Shown in pieces: positions 51,272 to 61,526 of a DNA stretch of 64,000 nt. A program made the position numbers and the translations under genes. The notes beneath the pieces were generated by a model. The model made no database searches and had not been told where the DNA came from. It saw only the letters and a program-made list of their open reading frames with translations. Every line of letters starts with the position of its first letter. The first letter of the stretch is position 1. The stretch comes from Polyangiaceae bacterium (GTDB lineage: Bacteria > Myxococcota_A > Polyangia > Polyangiales > Polyangiaceae): the NCBI GenBank assembly GCA_025937785.1, contig JAICQQ010000005.1, forward strand, positions 1 to 64,000, written 5' to 3'.

Positions 51272-53483
51272 CGGGCGATCACTCGAGTCGCTCGTCGTCG
51301 CCACGGGACTCCGGCTGTTCTTCCTCGGCGCCTCGTTGGGCCTCGGCGCCCAACTGCTGTTCCTCGATGATGCCAGCGATCTGGCTCTGCGCAACGTGCT
51401 CGACCCCTTGACCCGCGCACTCTTGCTCGGCGTTGCCGTGACGCTGGGCAGCGTGGCCGCGATGTCTGGCATGGCGTACTACCTGGCGAGCCGGGAAAAA
51501 GCTGCGCTAGTGCACCTGAACCGGGTGACGAGGCTCGCTTCGCCGCTGCTGTTGAGCGCCGCGGTGCCCAACCTGTTCGACTGGCGTGTCTACGAAAACC
51601 GCGCGTTCTTGTTCTGCGTGGTCGCGACCTTGTTCGCTCTCGCGGCGGAGCGCTGCTTCCGCACATCGCTGCAGGCTGCCAGAGAGCTACGAGTCAGCGC
51701 CGTCCTCGCGCGGCAGCTGTCGCGGGTGCGCGCGCGGGCTGCGTTCGCGGCGCCGCCCACCAGCGCCGGGGGGCGCGCGCTCGCTCTGCTCCGGCGGCAC
51801 GCGGCGCTGCTCTGCCTCGCGTTGCTCGTGGTTTCGTTCGGCGTGACCATGAGCGTGCATGCGGTACAGCAGCACTATCAGTTGAAGACCTACAGCTGGG
51901 ACCTCGGGATCTTCGACAACATGATGTACAACCTGCTGCGCGGGCACTGGTTCAAGGCATCGCCGGTGCTGGGGGCCGAGGGATCCCACATCCAGTACCA
52001 CGCGACGTTCGGCGCCTACCTGTTCCTGCCCATCTATGCGCTCTGGCAGCGGCCCGAAACGCTGATCGTGATCCAAGCCGCGTTCGTGGCTGCCGGCGCG
52101 ATCCCCTTGTATGCGATCGCCAAGCTGCGGCTGGGCGGCAACTGGCTTCCGCTGCTGTTCGTGTACGTGTACCTGGTGCACGCGCCACTGCACAGCCCGC
52201 TTTTCTACGACTTTCACTTCCTGACGTTCTCGCCGGCGTTCGTATTCACGGTGATCTACCTGTACGAACGGGGCAAAACTTGGAGCCTGGTCGTGGCTTG
52301 GCTCATCGCCATTTCGCTCCGCGAAGAGGTGAGCGCGACGCTCGGCACGTGTGCGCTGTACTATCTGTTGATCGGGCGGCGCCCGCGCTGGGCCTTGTTC
52401 GGCGGTTGCGCGTCGGCGATCTATTTCGTCGTCGTCAAGTTCGTGATCATGCCGGCGCACGGCCAGGCCGGCGAAAGCTTCGCCTGGATCTTCCAGGGGC
52501 TGATCGCGCCCGGGGACACCGGCTTCGCGGGTGTCCTGCGCACGCTGCTCACGAGCCCGGTGTTCGCGTTTTCTCAAGTGTTCACCGCGCAGAAGTTCGA
52601 GTACCTGCTGCGCACCTTGGGCCCGGTATTGCTCTTACCCGTGCGCCGCCAGCTCGTCTGGATCATGTGCTTGCCAGCGTTCATCTTCACGCTGTTGTCC
52701 ACGGGCTACCAGCCCATGATCGAGGCGCACTTCCAGTACACGTCCAATTGGACGCCTTACGTGATCCTGGGCAGCATCTTCTGCCTCGAGGGCTGGCGTC
52801 GTTCACACCACGAGTGGATTCGCTTCGCCGCCGCGTTGCCTGCCTTGTGGGTGTCGGCGACGTTGTTCAGCTACAACTTTGGGGCCATCTTCCAACACCA
52901 CACGTTCGTGGGTGGTTTTCACCAGGTCGAGTTCACGCTCACCCCAGCGCACCGGCAAACCTATCGCGAGCTGATGAACCTGGTGCGGCAGATCCCGCCC
53001 ACGGCGAGCGTGGCCGCCTGCGAGCTCTTGGTACCGCACGTCAGCACCCGAGAAAACGCCTACACGCTGAACCGCACCGGAGCGGGGGGGGCTGACTACT
53101 TGCTGTGCGAGGTCGACTGGCTCGGGCGGCCTCCGGTCAAGGGCTTCATGACGACCGCCCTCGATTCGAAGGCCTATTCGTTCGTCGGTCGTTCGGGCGC
53201 CTTCGCGATGTGGCGCAAGGGGGGCGACCACGCGCGCGACGCCGAAGGCTTGCAGTTGCTCGGACGCGCCGCGCGCACCCCGCCGGTCCCCATCGCTCCG
53301 AGCACCGGCCCCGCGGCTCCGCCTGCCACTACGGATCAACAACCTGCGCAGAAAAATTCGACCCGAGGGTCCGCGGGCGCAGCGCCCCCGCCCGCAAGGT
53401 CGGTCGCGCCCCCCACCCCGCCCGGCAGTTCCCGTGCACCAATCCAGGCACTCCCTGGAATGGATGCTATGCCGAACCCTTAG
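51249..53483 (+). CDS. DUF2079 multi-pass membrane protein
   Basis: This 744-residue protein has about twelve hydrophobic helices and belongs to the DUF2079 group, thought to be related to GT-C glycosyltransferases. Landmarks are the soluble-loop motif YSWDLGIFDNMMYNLLRGHW, then GSHIQYHATFGAYL, the FYDFHFLTFSPAF and RRQLVWI regions and a family-typical LLSTGYQPMIEAHFQY segment near the middle. The acidic residue of WDLGIFD is a candidate catalytic acid. The C terminus is a Pro/Ala-rich tail. TTG 51249 is the only early start in frame; it overlaps the preceding gene. The next genes are methyltransferase/glycosyltransferase enzymes, which supports a glycan or lipid-sugar role. Confidence 0.82.
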   Translation: MARPTGFDGRSLESLVVATGLRLFFLGASLGLGAQLLFLDDASDLALRNVLDPLTRALLLGVAVTLGSVAAMSGMAYYLASREKAALVHLNRVTRLASPLLLSAAVPNLFDWRVYENRAFLFCVVATLFALAAERCFRTSLQAARELRVSAVLARQLSRVRARAAFAAPPTSAGGRALALLRRHAALLCLALLVVSFGVTMSVHAVQQHYQLKTYSWDLGIFDNMMYNLLRGHWFKASPVLGAEGSHIQYHATFGAYLFLPIYALWQRPETLIVIQAAFVAAGAIPLYAIAKLRLGGNWLPLLFVYVYLVHAPLHSPLFYDFHFLTFSPAFVFTVIYLYERGKTWSLVVAWLIAISLREEVSATLGTCALYYLLIGRRPRWALFGGCASAIYFVVVKFVIMPAHGQAGESFAWIFQGLIAPGDTGFAGVLRTLLTSPVFAFSQVFTAQKFEYLLRTLGPVLLLPVRRQLVWIMCLPAFIFTLLSTGYQPMIEAHFQYTSNWTPYVILGSIFCLEGWRRSHHEWIRFAAALPALWVSATLFSYNFGAIFQHHTFVGGFHQVEFTLTPAHRQTYRELMNLVRQIPPTASVAACELLVPHVSTRENAYTLNRTGAGGADYLLCEVDWLGRPPVKGFMTTALDSKAYSFVGRSGAFAMWRKGGDHARDAEGLQLLGRAARTPPVPIAPSTGPAAPPATTDQQPAQKNSTRGSAGAAPPPARSVAPPTPPGSSRAPIQALPGMDAMPNP

Positions 53484-53505
53484 CTTCGTTCTGCCAGTTT
53501 TAGTC

Positions 53506-55038
53506 ATGATCGAGTCCACGCGCACCTACGAAACCCTCGAATCCATCGACGCTCTCGAACCTCCGCCGTCCTCGGTGCTGGGCACGCCCGGCAGCGACTT
53601 CGCGGAACGCGAACGCGCTCGCAGGCAAAAACGCATCCAGCTCCTCGACGAGGTGGCAGAGACGCGCGCGAGCTCCGACCGCCGTCATGCCTATTATCAC
53701 CGGGAGCTTTCCGCGCTCGTGAGCAGCCTGATCACACCCGGCAGCCGCGTGCTCGAGGTCGGCTGCGGCCTCGGAGACTTGCTCGCGGCCGTGGCGCCCG
53801 AAAACTCGCTCGGCATCGACGCCTCGCCGCGATCGATCGAACTCGCGCGCCAGCGCTACCCGAAGCTCAAGTTCAAGGCCGTGGACGTAGAAAGCGATCC
53901 GCTGCCCGCTGAACGCTTCGACGCCATCATTTTGAGCGACGCCATCGGTTTGCTCGACGACATCCAGACCGCCCTCGAGCGCCTGCGCCCGCTCTTGGCC
54001 CCGCGCGGGCGACTGATCATCACCTACTACAACTTCCTCTGGGAGCCTGCGCTGAAAGCGGCCGAGCGCCTGGGCATCAAGACCAAGTGGCCCGAGCAAA
54101 ACTGGCTCAGCATGGCCGACATCGAAAGCCTGCTCGGGCTCGCCGGCTACGAAGTGTTCCGGCGCGGGACGGATGTGCTGCTGCCGCTCGAGGTCCCCGG
54201 GATCTCGAACTTCACCAACCGCGTGGCGGCGAAGCTGCCCGGGGCCCGCGAGGCTTCGCTGATCGACTACTTCGTGGCACGGCCGGTGCCCCAGACCGAG
54301 GTGCAGCCGCTACCTTCGGTCAGCGTGATCTGCCCCACTCGCAACGAGAAAGGCAACATCCGAGAGGCCATCCTGCGCACACCAGTGATGGGTCCGCGGA
54401 CGGAGCTCATCTTCGTCGACGGCAATTCGACCGACGGTACCCTCGAGGAAATCGAAGCCGCCATGCAGGACTATCGGGGCCCGCTCACGCTGCGGCTCGT
54501 CCGCCAAGGCGACGGCAAGGGCAAGGGCGACGCCGTGCGCAAGGGCTTCGCCGCGGCTCAGAACGACGTCTTGATGATTCTGGACTCCGACCTCACCGTC
54601 CCGCCCGAAGATCTGCCGAAGTTCTACCGAGCGCTGATCCGCGGCAAAGGCGATTTCATCAATGGCGTGCGCTTGGTCTACCCGATGGAGGGGCAGGCGA
54701 TGCGCTTCCTCAACCAGATCGGCAACAAGTTCTTCAGCGTCGCTCTATCGTGGGTGCTCGAGCAACCGATCAAGGATTCGCTCTGCGGCACCAAGGTGCT
54801 CTACAAGAAGGATTACGACGTCGTCGCGAACAATCGTTCCTTCTTCGGCGACTTCGACCCTTTCGGCGATTTCGATCTGCTGTTCGGTGCCGCACGCCAG
54901 AATCTGCGCATCATCGATCTGCCCGTCCGCTACCGGGCCCGCACCTACGGTGAGACCAAGATCAGCCGCTTCCGCCACGGTTGGCTGCTGCTCAAGATGA
55001 CCGCGTTCGGTTTCCGAAAGTTGCAGATGCGGCTGTGA
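53506..55038 (+). CDS. methyltransferase-glycosyltransferase (GT2) fusion
   Basis: The 510-residue protein fuses two enzymes. Residues about 55-225 form a SAM methyltransferase (RVLEVGCGLGDLL as motif I, IDASPRSIELARQ, then FDAIILSDAIG). Residues about 265-500 form a GT2-family glycosyltransferase of the dolichol-phosphate-mannose-synthase type: VSVICPTRNEKGNIREAI, VDGNSTDGTLEE, LDSDLTVPPEDLPKF with D-x-D, and CGTKVLYKKDY. A polyprenyl-phosphate sugar transferase role is likely from these motifs. ATG 53506 has no clear ribosome binding site. The gene begins 22 bases after DUF2079 and ends in a GTGA overlap with another methyltransferase. Confidence 0.87.
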   Translation: MIESTRTYETLESIDALEPPPSSVLGTPGSDFAERERARRQKRIQLLDEVAETRASSDRRHAYYHRELSALVSSLITPGSRVLEVGCGLGDLLAAVAPENSLGIDASPRSIELARQRYPKLKFKAVDVESDPLPAERFDAIILSDAIGLLDDIQTALERLRPLLAPRGRLIITYYNFLWEPALKAAERLGIKTKWPEQNWLSMADIESLLGLAGYEVFRRGTDVLLPLEVPGISNFTNRVAAKLPGAREASLIDYFVARPVPQTEVQPLPSVSVICPTRNEKGNIREAILRTPVMGPRTELIFVDGNSTDGTLEEIEAAMQDYRGPLTLRLVRQGDGKGKGDAVRKGFAAAQNDVLMILDSDLTVPPEDLPKFYRALIRGKGDFINGVRLVYPMEGQAMRFLNQIGNKFFSVALSWVLEQPIKDSLCGTKVLYKKDYDVVANNRSFFGDFDPFGDFDLLFGAARQNLRIIDLPVRYRARTYGETKISRFRHGWLLLKMTAFGFRKLQMRL

Positions 55039-55772
55039 GCGAACACATCGACGATCCCTTGACGGCCGCGTTCGGTGCGGCCGCCCCCGACCATTACGCC
55101 TGGCAGACCCAGAATCCCGTCGTCGCCGCCGAGGAGCGAGCGCTGGTCGAGAAGGCGTTCTTACCGTTGGGCGCGCGCGTGCTCGATCTGGGCTGCGGCG
55201 AAGGTGCAACGCTGTTCCACTTGGGTCAACCACCCGGGGCGCACGGCGTCGACCTGTTCCCGGCGAAGGTTGCCTTCGCGAGTCAGGCGCTGCCGCGCTG
55301 TCACTTCGTACCGGCCTCCGTGTACGAGCTGCCGTTCGAAGCAGCGAGCTTCGACCATCTCTTGGTGCGTGACCTGATCCACCACCTCGACGAACCTCAG
55401 CGGTTCATGGCCGAGTGTGCGCGCGTGCTCGCCCCCGGCGGCCGCGTCGACGTGCTCGAACCGTGTCGCAACAATCCGCTGATCGTGCTGCACGCGCTCA
55501 CTCACCGAGTCGAGCGCGGTGAGCTGCGCTCGACCCGACGCTTTCTGAGCCAGCTCCTCGAAGCACGTTTCGACGTCAACGCCGTGCACCGCTATCAGGC
55601 GTTTCCGCTGCACCGGCTCGTGTTTCACCCCAAGCTGGGCAGCCCGCGCTTGGCCGAGAACCCGATCGCCCGAGCCCTGGTCTCCGGTGTCGAGCAAGCC
55701 TTCGAAACGCTCGCTCCCACCGGCATGCGCGCCTACCTGCACCTGCGCGCCACCCTCCGCCCGCGCCGCTAG
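55035..55772 (+). CDS. SAM-dependent methyltransferase
   Basis: The 245-residue protein starts at GTG 55035, overlapping the fusion gene stop. Motif I is RVLDLGCGEGATL, followed by GVDLFPAKV and VRDLIHHLDEPQRF, and AECARVLAPGGRVDVLEP as the late motif. These define a class I methyltransferase of the Methyltransf_11 type. A C-terminal region around AFPLHRLVFHPKLG is specific to the subgroup. Genomic position suggests methylation of a glycan or lipid carrier made by the adjacent GT2 fusion. The acceptor is unknown. The sequence upstream in frame is a shadow of the GT2 gene. Confidence 0.84.
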   Translation: MSEHIDDPLTAAFGAAAPDHYAWQTQNPVVAAEERALVEKAFLPLGARVLDLGCGEGATLFHLGQPPGAHGVDLFPAKVAFASQALPRCHFVPASVYELPFEAASFDHLLVRDLIHHLDEPQRFMAECARVLAPGGRVDVLEPCRNNPLIVLHALTHRVERGELRSTRRFLSQLLEARFDVNAVHRYQAFPLHRLVFHPKLGSPRLAENPIARALVSGVEQAFETLAPTGMRAYLHLRATLRPRR

Positions 55773-55986
55773 CCCCCCGCTCTCGCTGGCGCCTTGCTTT
55801 TTTTCACAGGAAGACGGGAAGTACGGGAAGCAGATCGAAGTTCATTCTCGAGTTGGCAGAAGCGCTCTCGCACTGACTTGCGAGCGCACACTCGATCGGC
55901 AGCACGGCGCGCCCGGACGCAAATCCAAGAAAATCTTCCTATCTTCCCCTGAATTTGTTCGGGGCGGCGCCGGAGACTTGGGGGAG
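55773..55986. other. intergenic region with possible weak terminator
   Basis: The 214 bases lie between the methyltransferase (rightward) and gmd (leftward), so both transcripts end here. A T-run of seven occurs at about 55797-55803 after GGCGCC-containing sequence that could pair over a long loop with the GCGCC near 55765. This is only a weak terminator candidate. Nothing else is recognised. Confidence 0.35.
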
Positions 55987-57018
55987 TTAGGTTTGCTCGT
56001 TGAAGAAGCCGCTGGGCGGGACGCTGCCGCGGCCGTGGATGGCCCGGTTGGCTGCGGCCAGGTCGGCTTTCACCATCATCTCTACCAGCTCGCGGAACCC
56101 GACCTTGGGTTGCCACCCCAGCTTCTTTTTGGCTTTGCTGGCGTCGCCGAGCAACAGGTCGACCTCCGCCGGCCGGAAATACCGCGGATCGATCTCGACG
56201 TGTTTCTGCCAATCCAAATCGAGGCACGCGAAGGCAACATCCAGTAGCTCGCGTACGGAATGCGTCTCGCCGGTGGCCAGCACGTAGTCGTCCGGCTCGT
56301 CCTGCTGCAGCATCTGCCACATCCCTTCCACGTAGTCTCCCGCGAAGCCCCAGTCGCGCTTGGCCTCGAGGTTACCCATGAACAGCTTGTCTTGGAGCCC
56401 GAGCTTGATGTGAGCTGCTGCGCGGGTCACCTTGCGCGTCACGAACGTCTCGCCACGCCGCGGCGACTCGTGATTGAACAGGATGCCGTTGCTCGCGTGG
56501 ATCTTGTAAGCTTCGCGATAATTGACGGTGATGTAGTAGGCGTAAGCCTTGGCGCAAGCGTAGGGGCTGCGCGGGTGGAACGGCGTCGTTTCGCTCTGCG
56601 GCGCAGGCGCAGAGCCATACAGCTCGGACGATGAAGCCTGGTAGTAGCGGCAGTTCAAGCCGGTCTCGCGGATCGCCTCGAGCAGGCGCACGGCCCCGAG
56701 CCCGCTCACTTCACTCGTGTACTCAGGAATGTCGAAGCTGACGCGGACGTGGCTCTGAGCACCCAGGTTGTAGATCTCGTCGGGTTGGACCTGCCGCACC
56801 AGCTGGTTCAACGAACTGGCGTCGTTCAGGTCGCCGTAGATCAAGCGCAGGCGCACGCCGCGGTCGTGAGGATCCTTGTACAGGTGGTCGATGCGATCCG
56901 TGTTGAACGTCGAGGATCGCCGCACCAAACCGAACACGTCGTACCCCTTCTCCAACAACAACTCCGCCAGATAGGAACCATCCTGCCCCGTGATGCCCGT
57001 AATCAGTGCCTTCTTCAT
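55987..57018 (-). CDS. gmd: GDP-mannose 4,6-dehydratase
   Basis: Gmd converts GDP-mannose to GDP-4-keto-6-deoxymannose, the precursor of deoxyhexoses such as rhamnose and fucose. The 343-residue protein has the NADP-binding [16 protein letters not shown] at the start, [11 protein letters not shown]-type loop, QASSSELYG, the YACAK catalytic pair (Y and K spaced by three), [20 protein letters not shown] and [14 protein letters not shown]. All match Gmd closely. ATG 57018 starts at the family position; an ATG at 57030 would add four residues. The protein is cytoplasmic. The gene is convergent with the methyltransferase/GT2 genes and may supply their sugar nucleotide. Confidence 0.95.
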   Translation of the reverse strand: MKKALITGITGQDGSYLAELLLEKGYDVFGLVRRSSTFNTDRIDHLYKDPHDRGVRLRLIYGDLNDASSLNQLVRQVQPDEIYNLGAQSHVRVSFDIPEYTSEVSGLGAVRLLEAIRETGLNCRYYQASSSELYGSAPAPQSETTPFHPRSPYACAKAYAYYITVNYREAYKIHASNGILFNHESPRRGETFVTRKVTRAAAHIKLGLQDKLFMGNLEAKRDWGFAGDYVEGMWQMLQQDEPDDYVLATGETHSVRELLDVAFACLDLDWQKHVEIDPRYFRPAEVDLLLGDASKAKKKLGWQPKVGFRELVEMMVKADLAAANRAIHGRGSVPPSGFFNEQT

Positions 57019-57200
57019 TGCGAGTCTCATTATCGCGAGCCAACAAGCATCACAAGCGACGAAGCACCAGATTCGCTCGCGCGTATGGCCCCAGCACGAC
57101 CGAGCCTGGGTTCGCCCGGAGCCGCGGCGCGAAAATGTCGCGAAAGGATACGCCAGGTTCCTCGCCGACTCGCGCGCCTGACCGAACTGCGGGCCGGCAG

Positions 57201-58409
57201 CTAGGGGCAGCGTTGGGCGTCCCCGCCGATCGGGCGCAACAGCGAGTTCCGTTCGGCTTCCTCGATTTCGGCGCCGATGGCGTGACGTTCTCGCACGAGG
57301 TATTCGCCGACGGCCTTGGCGAGCTCGGGGTTCTGCAGGCGATGCACGCTGCGCGTCAGCGCGGGCTCGAAGCCACGCGCGAGTTTGTGCTCTCCACCGG
57401 CGCCCGGCTCGAACACCGAAAGACCGCGCGCGATGCTCTCGGCGATGCCTGCGTAGAAGCAGACGTTGAAGTGCAGGAATCGGTGCTCTTCGCGAGCCCC
57501 CCAGTAGCGCCCGTAGAGGGTTCGCTTGCCCAGCAAGTTGAAGGCTCCAGCCACCGGCTCACGCGTTCCTTGGCGCCGCGCGAGCACCAGGTGAATCTGC
57601 TCGGGCATGGTGCTCACCACCTCTTCGAAAAACTCCCGGTTCAAGTATTGCCGGCCCCAGTAGAAGCGCTCGACCGTGTTCTTGTAGAAAGTGAACACGT
57701 GATCGCAGAGCTCGCTCGTGATGTCGCTACCGGTCAGCGCTTCGATGTCCAAACCCTGCCGCTCGATCTCCTTGCGTTCGCGGCGCAGCTGCGTTCGCTT
57801 CTTGGACGGGAAGCGCTCGAGAAAGTCCTCGAACGACCCGTAACCGGCGTTCCGCCAATGAAACTGCACGCCATAGCGCTGGTCGAACCCCAGATCGGTC
57901 ATCGCTGCCGCGCTGCTCTCGGGGACGAACAGCACGTGGGCGCCTGAAAGTTCGAAGTGCTCGAGCACGCGCGCGAGCCCATCCGCGAAGGCAGCCTCCA
58001 TATCCAGCGCCGGCACTCCGGAGCGTATTGCGGCCGAAGACACTAGCAGCCGCGGGCCCGTCGCAGGAGTGAAAGGTACGGCGACGACGAGCTTTGGATA
58101 ATAAGGAACCCCCAGCCGTCGCTCCGAGAAATCGGCCCAGCTCTGGTCGAACACGAACTCGCCCATGCTGTGCCCCTTCACGTACGCTGGCGCCGCCGCG
58201 AGCAGGTCCGGGCCCCGCCACCAACTGAGGAACAATGGCAACCATCCGCACTCTGCGCCCACGCAGCCGGTCGTCTCGAGCGCCCGCAACCAGGCGTAGC
58301 TCAAGAACGGCGGCGTCTCTTGCGTGACCAAGGAGGACCAGTGCTGCTCCAGCTCGCGAATCGAAGCATGGGTCCGTAGTTCGATCGCACCGGAATCCTC
58401 GCTGACCAT
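57201..58409 (-). CDS. FemAB/GNAT-like protein (DUF482 type)
   Basis: The 402-residue protein matches the DUF482 family, annotated as a peptidoglycan biosynthesis/recognition or acetyltransferase-fold group. Recognisable parts are [18 protein letters not shown], the [21 protein letters not shown] segment, the [17 protein letters not shown] block, the [13 protein letters not shown] basic helix and the final [18 protein letters not shown] region. The fold is a double GNAT-like domain. ATG 58409 begins the family region. The acceptor substrate is unknown. The gene is divergent from the HAD gene. It lies 182 bases upstream of gmd on the same strand, with no gene in between. Confidence 0.85.
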   Translation of the reverse strand: MVSEDSGAIELRTHASIRELEQHWSSLVTQETPPFLSYAWLRALETTGCVGAECGWLPLFLSWWRGPDLLAAAPAYVKGHSMGEFVFDQSWADFSERRLGVPYYPKLVVAVPFTPATGPRLLVSSAAIRSGVPALDMEAAFADGLARVLEHFELSGAHVLFVPESSAAAMTDLGFDQRYGVQFHWRNAGYGSFEDFLERFPSKKRTQLRRERKEIERQGLDIEALTGSDITSELCDHVFTFYKNTVERFYWGRQYLNREFFEEVVSTMPEQIHLVLARRQGTREPVAGAFNLLGKRTLYGRYWGAREEHRFLHFNVCFYAGIAESIARGLSVFEPGAGGEHKLARGFEPALTRSVHRLQNPELAKAVGEYLVRERHAIGAEIEEAERNSLLRPIGGDAQRCP

Positions 58410-58534
58410 GCGGGGCTAGCGTAGCGCAGGCACTTCGACGCTGGAAGCGCCGGCGCGCGCCGGACAGGGGCGCCACCCCATGCTATGGCCTGTCCGCAAA
58501 CCGCAGATGCCTACTCCCAGCCGAAAAACGCTGC

Positions 58535-59239
58535 GTGTCAACGATCATGGCTAGACCGCTCCCGCTCTTGCTCTTCGATCTCGACGGCACTTTGCTCCGC
58601 ACCTCCGGTGCCGGTGCGCGCGCTATGGAACGCGCGGGCAAGTTGGTGTGGGGGGAGCAGTTCAGCCTGGCCGGCGTGAACTTCGGGGGCAGCCTCGACC
58701 CGGTGATTCTGCAGCAGGCCGCCAGCAGCTTCAATCTCGAGCTCGACGAGCATCGGCACCGTCACTTCCGCAGCACGTACAGCGCCGAACTTTCCCTCGA
58801 GCTCGCCCAAGCCGAGTCGGCACAGGCGTTGCCTGGCGTGTTTGAGCTGCTAGCCCGTCTGCGTGAGGCGGCCTGCGCGACCATCGGCCTGCTCACCGGC
58901 AACTACGAAGAAACCGGTCGTCAAAAGCTGGCTGCCGCTGGCCTCGATGCGGGCTGGTTTTCGCCGCGCATCTGGGGCGACGCGGCCCCCACGCGTCCCG
59001 GTCTCGTCGAACGAGCCCTGCGCCTGCAGCCGGGGGTGCTGCCGGAGGCCGTAATCGTCGTGGGAGATACCACGCGCGACGTCGAATGCGCCAAGGTGAA
59101 CGGCTGCCGCGTGCTGGCCGTAGCGACGGGGACCAACAGCAGGCGCGAGCTCGCCCTCGCGGGTGCGGATGTGGTCGTCGACGATCTGAAAGATCCTACC
59201 CCGCTCTTCAGCCTGATCGACGGCGTCCGGGCTCCTTAG
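58535..59239 (+). CDS. HAD-family phosphatase
   Basis: The 234-residue protein is a haloacid dehalogenase-like hydrolase of the phosphoglycolate phosphatase type. The three main motifs are present: [12 protein letters not shown] (nucleophile Asp and acid/base Asp), [13 protein letters not shown], and [16 protein letters not shown] with the paired aspartates. A cap domain lies between the first two. The start is GTG 58535, but ATG 58547 would give a similar protein, and neither has a strong ribosome binding site. The substrate is not identifiable from the sequence. The closest neighbour is the divergent GNAT-like gene, so it is probably transcribed alone or with the next gene. Confidence 0.84.
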   Translation: MSTIMARPLPLLLFDLDGTLLRTSGAGARAMERAGKLVWGEQFSLAGVNFGGSLDPVILQQAASSFNLELDEHRHRHFRSTYSAELSLELAQAESAQALPGVFELLARLREAACATIGLLTGNYEETGRQKLAAAGLDAGWFSPRIWGDAAPTRPGLVERALRLQPGVLPEAVIVVGDTTRDVECAKVNGCRVLAVATGTNSRRELALAGADVVVDDLKDPTPLFSLIDGVRAP

Positions 59240-59322
59240 CAGCCTGGTGCGACCTGCAAGCCAGTTTTCTGACCTCGTTTCGAGTGGCTGACTCGGCCAG
59301 GCCACCGGGTTATGCTTCGGTG

Positions 59323-60384
59323 ATGCGCCTGGCTTCTACGCTACTTCTCGCATCGGTCGTGTTCTGCGCATGCAGCTCGTCGAGCTCCAACCGAACACAA
59401 TATCCGCCGCAACAATATCCCCCGGGGCAGTACCCACAAGGTCAATATCCTCCGGGACAGTATCCTCCCGGGCAGTATCCGCCAGGCCAGTACCCACCCA
59501 ACCAATATGCGCCGGGCACGCAGCCACCGCCGGCCACGGCCGTGCCCACCACACCTGTCGCAAACCCGCCGAGTGCGCCTGTACCGAACGATCCCGTCAA
59601 CGCCGCAGACCTCGGGTTTCTCCGCCAGCGTGCGCAAACCGTCCTGGGTGAGCTCGTCGCGGCGCTGGCCCCCGCGCAGCAGTCTCGCGTGCAGGGCATT
59701 CCCCTCATCGTCGACGACGAGCCGGGCGAAGTGAATGCGTTCGCGGCCTGCAGCGGCGGCAAAGCGGCGATGGCCATCAGCGATGGCTTGCTCGATATTT
59801 CCGCGCACCTCGCTCAAGCCAAGGCCAACGACGAAATCTTCGGCACGCAGAAGCTGGACCCCTACATCGCGCTGATCGCCCAGCACCAGCGCCCAGGGCA
59901 GCCGATCGTGCGCCCCGCGCCAGGCTTCTTCGATCCGCAGCAACAAGTCGACGGTCGCAAAGTAGCGCGTCAACACCAGCTCCTCGACGAACAGCTGGCG
60001 TTCATCCTCGGGCACGAGCTCGCCCATCATTACTTGGGGCACCTCCCCTGCACCGCCGGCGGCGGGCTCAGCACCGCAGAGCTCAGCCACGTGCTTTCGA
60101 GCGTCGTGCCGGGCTTCAACCAACCGAACGAACTCGCGGCGGACGTCGCCGGCACCAACAACCTGCTCACCGCGGGCAGGCGCCGGACGGCCAATCAGTT
60201 CACCGAGGGGGGCGCTCAGCTGACCATGGCTTTCTTCAGTGGGCTCGACCGACTCACGCCGAACGACATCATCTTCGGGTTCGAACGTTCCCACCCGCCT
60301 CCGCAGCTCAGGAGCCCTGTGATCGCGCAAACGGCGGCCACCTGGCGGGCCACGGGCGGGCAACCTCTGGTCTTTCCCTTTTGA
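59323..60384 (+). CDS. M48-like metallopeptidase lipoprotein with QYPPG repeat
   Basis: The 353-residue protein starts at ATG 59323 with a lipoprotein-type signal ([11 protein letters not shown], then a Ser run). Residues about 26-65 are a low-complexity tandem repeat of QYPPG-like units. After a Pro-rich linker the protease domain has HELAHH (H231, E232, H235) followed by the third-ligand motif NELAADVAG. This places it with M48-type zinc peptidases of the membrane-associated kind. The repeat could act as a spacer or a sticky surface segment. The protein is predicted to be anchored on the outer side. The frame upstream of 59323 overlaps the HAD gene and is a shadow. Target proteins are unknown. 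Confidence 0.8.
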   Translation: MRLASTLLLASVVFCACSSSSSNRTQYPPQQYPPGQYPQGQYPPGQYPPGQYPPGQYPPNQYAPGTQPPPATAVPTTPVANPPSAPVPNDPVNAADLGFLRQRAQTVLGELVAALAPAQQSRVQGIPLIVDDEPGEVNAFAACSGGKAAMAISDGLLDISAHLAQAKANDEIFGTQKLDPYIALIAQHQRPGQPIVRPAPGFFDPQQQVDGRKVARQHQLLDEQLAFILGHELAHHYLGHLPCTAGGGLSTAELSHVLSSVVPGFNQPNELAADVAGTNNLLTAGRRRTANQFTEGGAQLTMAFFSGLDRLTPNDIIFGFERSHPPPQLRSPVIAQTAATWRATGGQPLVFPF

Positions 60385-60440
60385 CAGCCCTGCCTGCGAT
60401 TTTTCGGCAACTGGCCTAGCGTCTAGCCGAGTAGGTGAGC

Positions 60441-61457
60441 GTGAGCGACAAGACGGAGCAACCGACCCCCCGGCGCCTGCGCCGCGCCCGCCAGGAAGGC
60501 GATAGCCCGGTTTCCGGCGCGTTGGTTCAGGCGGGCGCGTTCGTGGTCGTGCTCGCGCTGGTGCCGCGCGCGCTCGCCTCGGTCACGCCCGTGGTGCGCG
60601 GTCTCCTCGAACGAGCGTTCACCCGAACCGATCTCGCGTTTTCTGCCCGCGAGCTCGTGCTGCTCGTCGCTGCTTTGTCCCTCCCGATCGTGGCTGCCGG
60701 CGCGCTCACCGCTGCTGCGCTCGGCTTCGTGCAAACCGGAGGTGTCGTTGCTTTCAACAAGGTCGCGCCCGATCTGGCGCGCGCCAATCCAATCCAGGGG
60801 CTTCGAAACCTATTCCGCGTCGATCGCTTCGTCGCGCTCGCGCGCGCGGTCGGCACCACCCTGCTCGTAGCATGGCTCGCGGTCCATCTGGTGCTCTCGG
60901 AGCTCGGATCGCTCGGCAACTCGGTCGGAGAGCTCGAGCGGGGAGCGCATGCCGGTCTGTCTCTGGCGCACACCCTCGCCTGGGCGGCAGCGCTCGTCGG
61001 GCTCGGGCTCAGCGCCATCGATCTGGTCGCCGTCCGCTACACGTGGCTTCAGCGCCTCAGAATGAGCAAAGACGAGATCAAGCGCGAGCACCGCCAAGCC
61101 GAAGGCGACCCCGAGCTGAAGGCCGCTCGCCAGCGCGCTCATCGCGAGGCGCTCGCTGGCACCATGCTGAACGCGGTGAAAGATGCCACCGTCGTGATCG
61201 TGAACCCTACCCACCTCGCGACGGCCCTGCGCTACGATGCAGCCGAAGAGGGCGCGCCTACGGTCGTCTCGCAGGGCGCCGGGGATCTGGCCCGCAAGAT
61301 CATCGAGGCGGCCCACGCCTACGGCGTTCCGGTCGTCCGCGACGTACCCGTGGCTCGAGCGCTGGCGGAACTGGAGCTCGGCGACGAAATCCCCGAGGCG
61401 CTCTACGAAGCCGTCGCCGCAGTGCTCCACGAAGTCCTCGACACTCCCCCCGGTTGA
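60441..61457 (+). CDS. type III export apparatus switch protein (SctU/FlhB family)
   Basis: The 338-residue protein is an FlhB/SctU-family export gate protein. The start region is SDKTEQPTPRRLRRARQEG, the typical N-terminal motif. About four membrane helices span 25-195, followed by the cytoplasmic switch domain with the autocleavage motif NPTH at 255-258 and the following ALRYD strand. GTG 60441 fits the family start; a GTG at 60435 adds two residues. No other flagellar or injectisome gene is seen in the window, so it is an orphan here, though its partners may be elsewhere. Whether it belongs to a flagellum or a secretion system cannot be decided. Confidence 0.88.
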   Translation: MSDKTEQPTPRRLRRARQEGDSPVSGALVQAGAFVVVLALVPRALASVTPVVRGLLERAFTRTDLAFSARELVLLVAALSLPIVAAGALTAAALGFVQTGGVVAFNKVAPDLARANPIQGLRNLFRVDRFVALARAVGTTLLVAWLAVHLVLSELGSLGNSVGELERGAHAGLSLAHTLAWAAALVGLGLSAIDLVAVRYTWLQRLRMSKDEIKREHRQAEGDPELKAARQRAHREALAGTMLNAVKDATVVIVNPTHLATALRYDAAEEGAPTVVSQGAGDLARKIIEAAHAYGVPVVRDVPVARALAELELGDEIPEALYEAVAAVLHEVLDTPPG

Positions 61458-61526
61458 CGATCAGCCTCTCAGTTACCTGAAAAGCCACGCCTCGGCTGGG
61501 GCCGGGCTGGGGCTGGTGTTGGGGTC

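Noticed and set aside
57019-57200. Small plus-strand frames near the gmd start
   Set aside because: They overlap gmd or the end of the GNAT-like gene and lack ribosome binding sites and family features.
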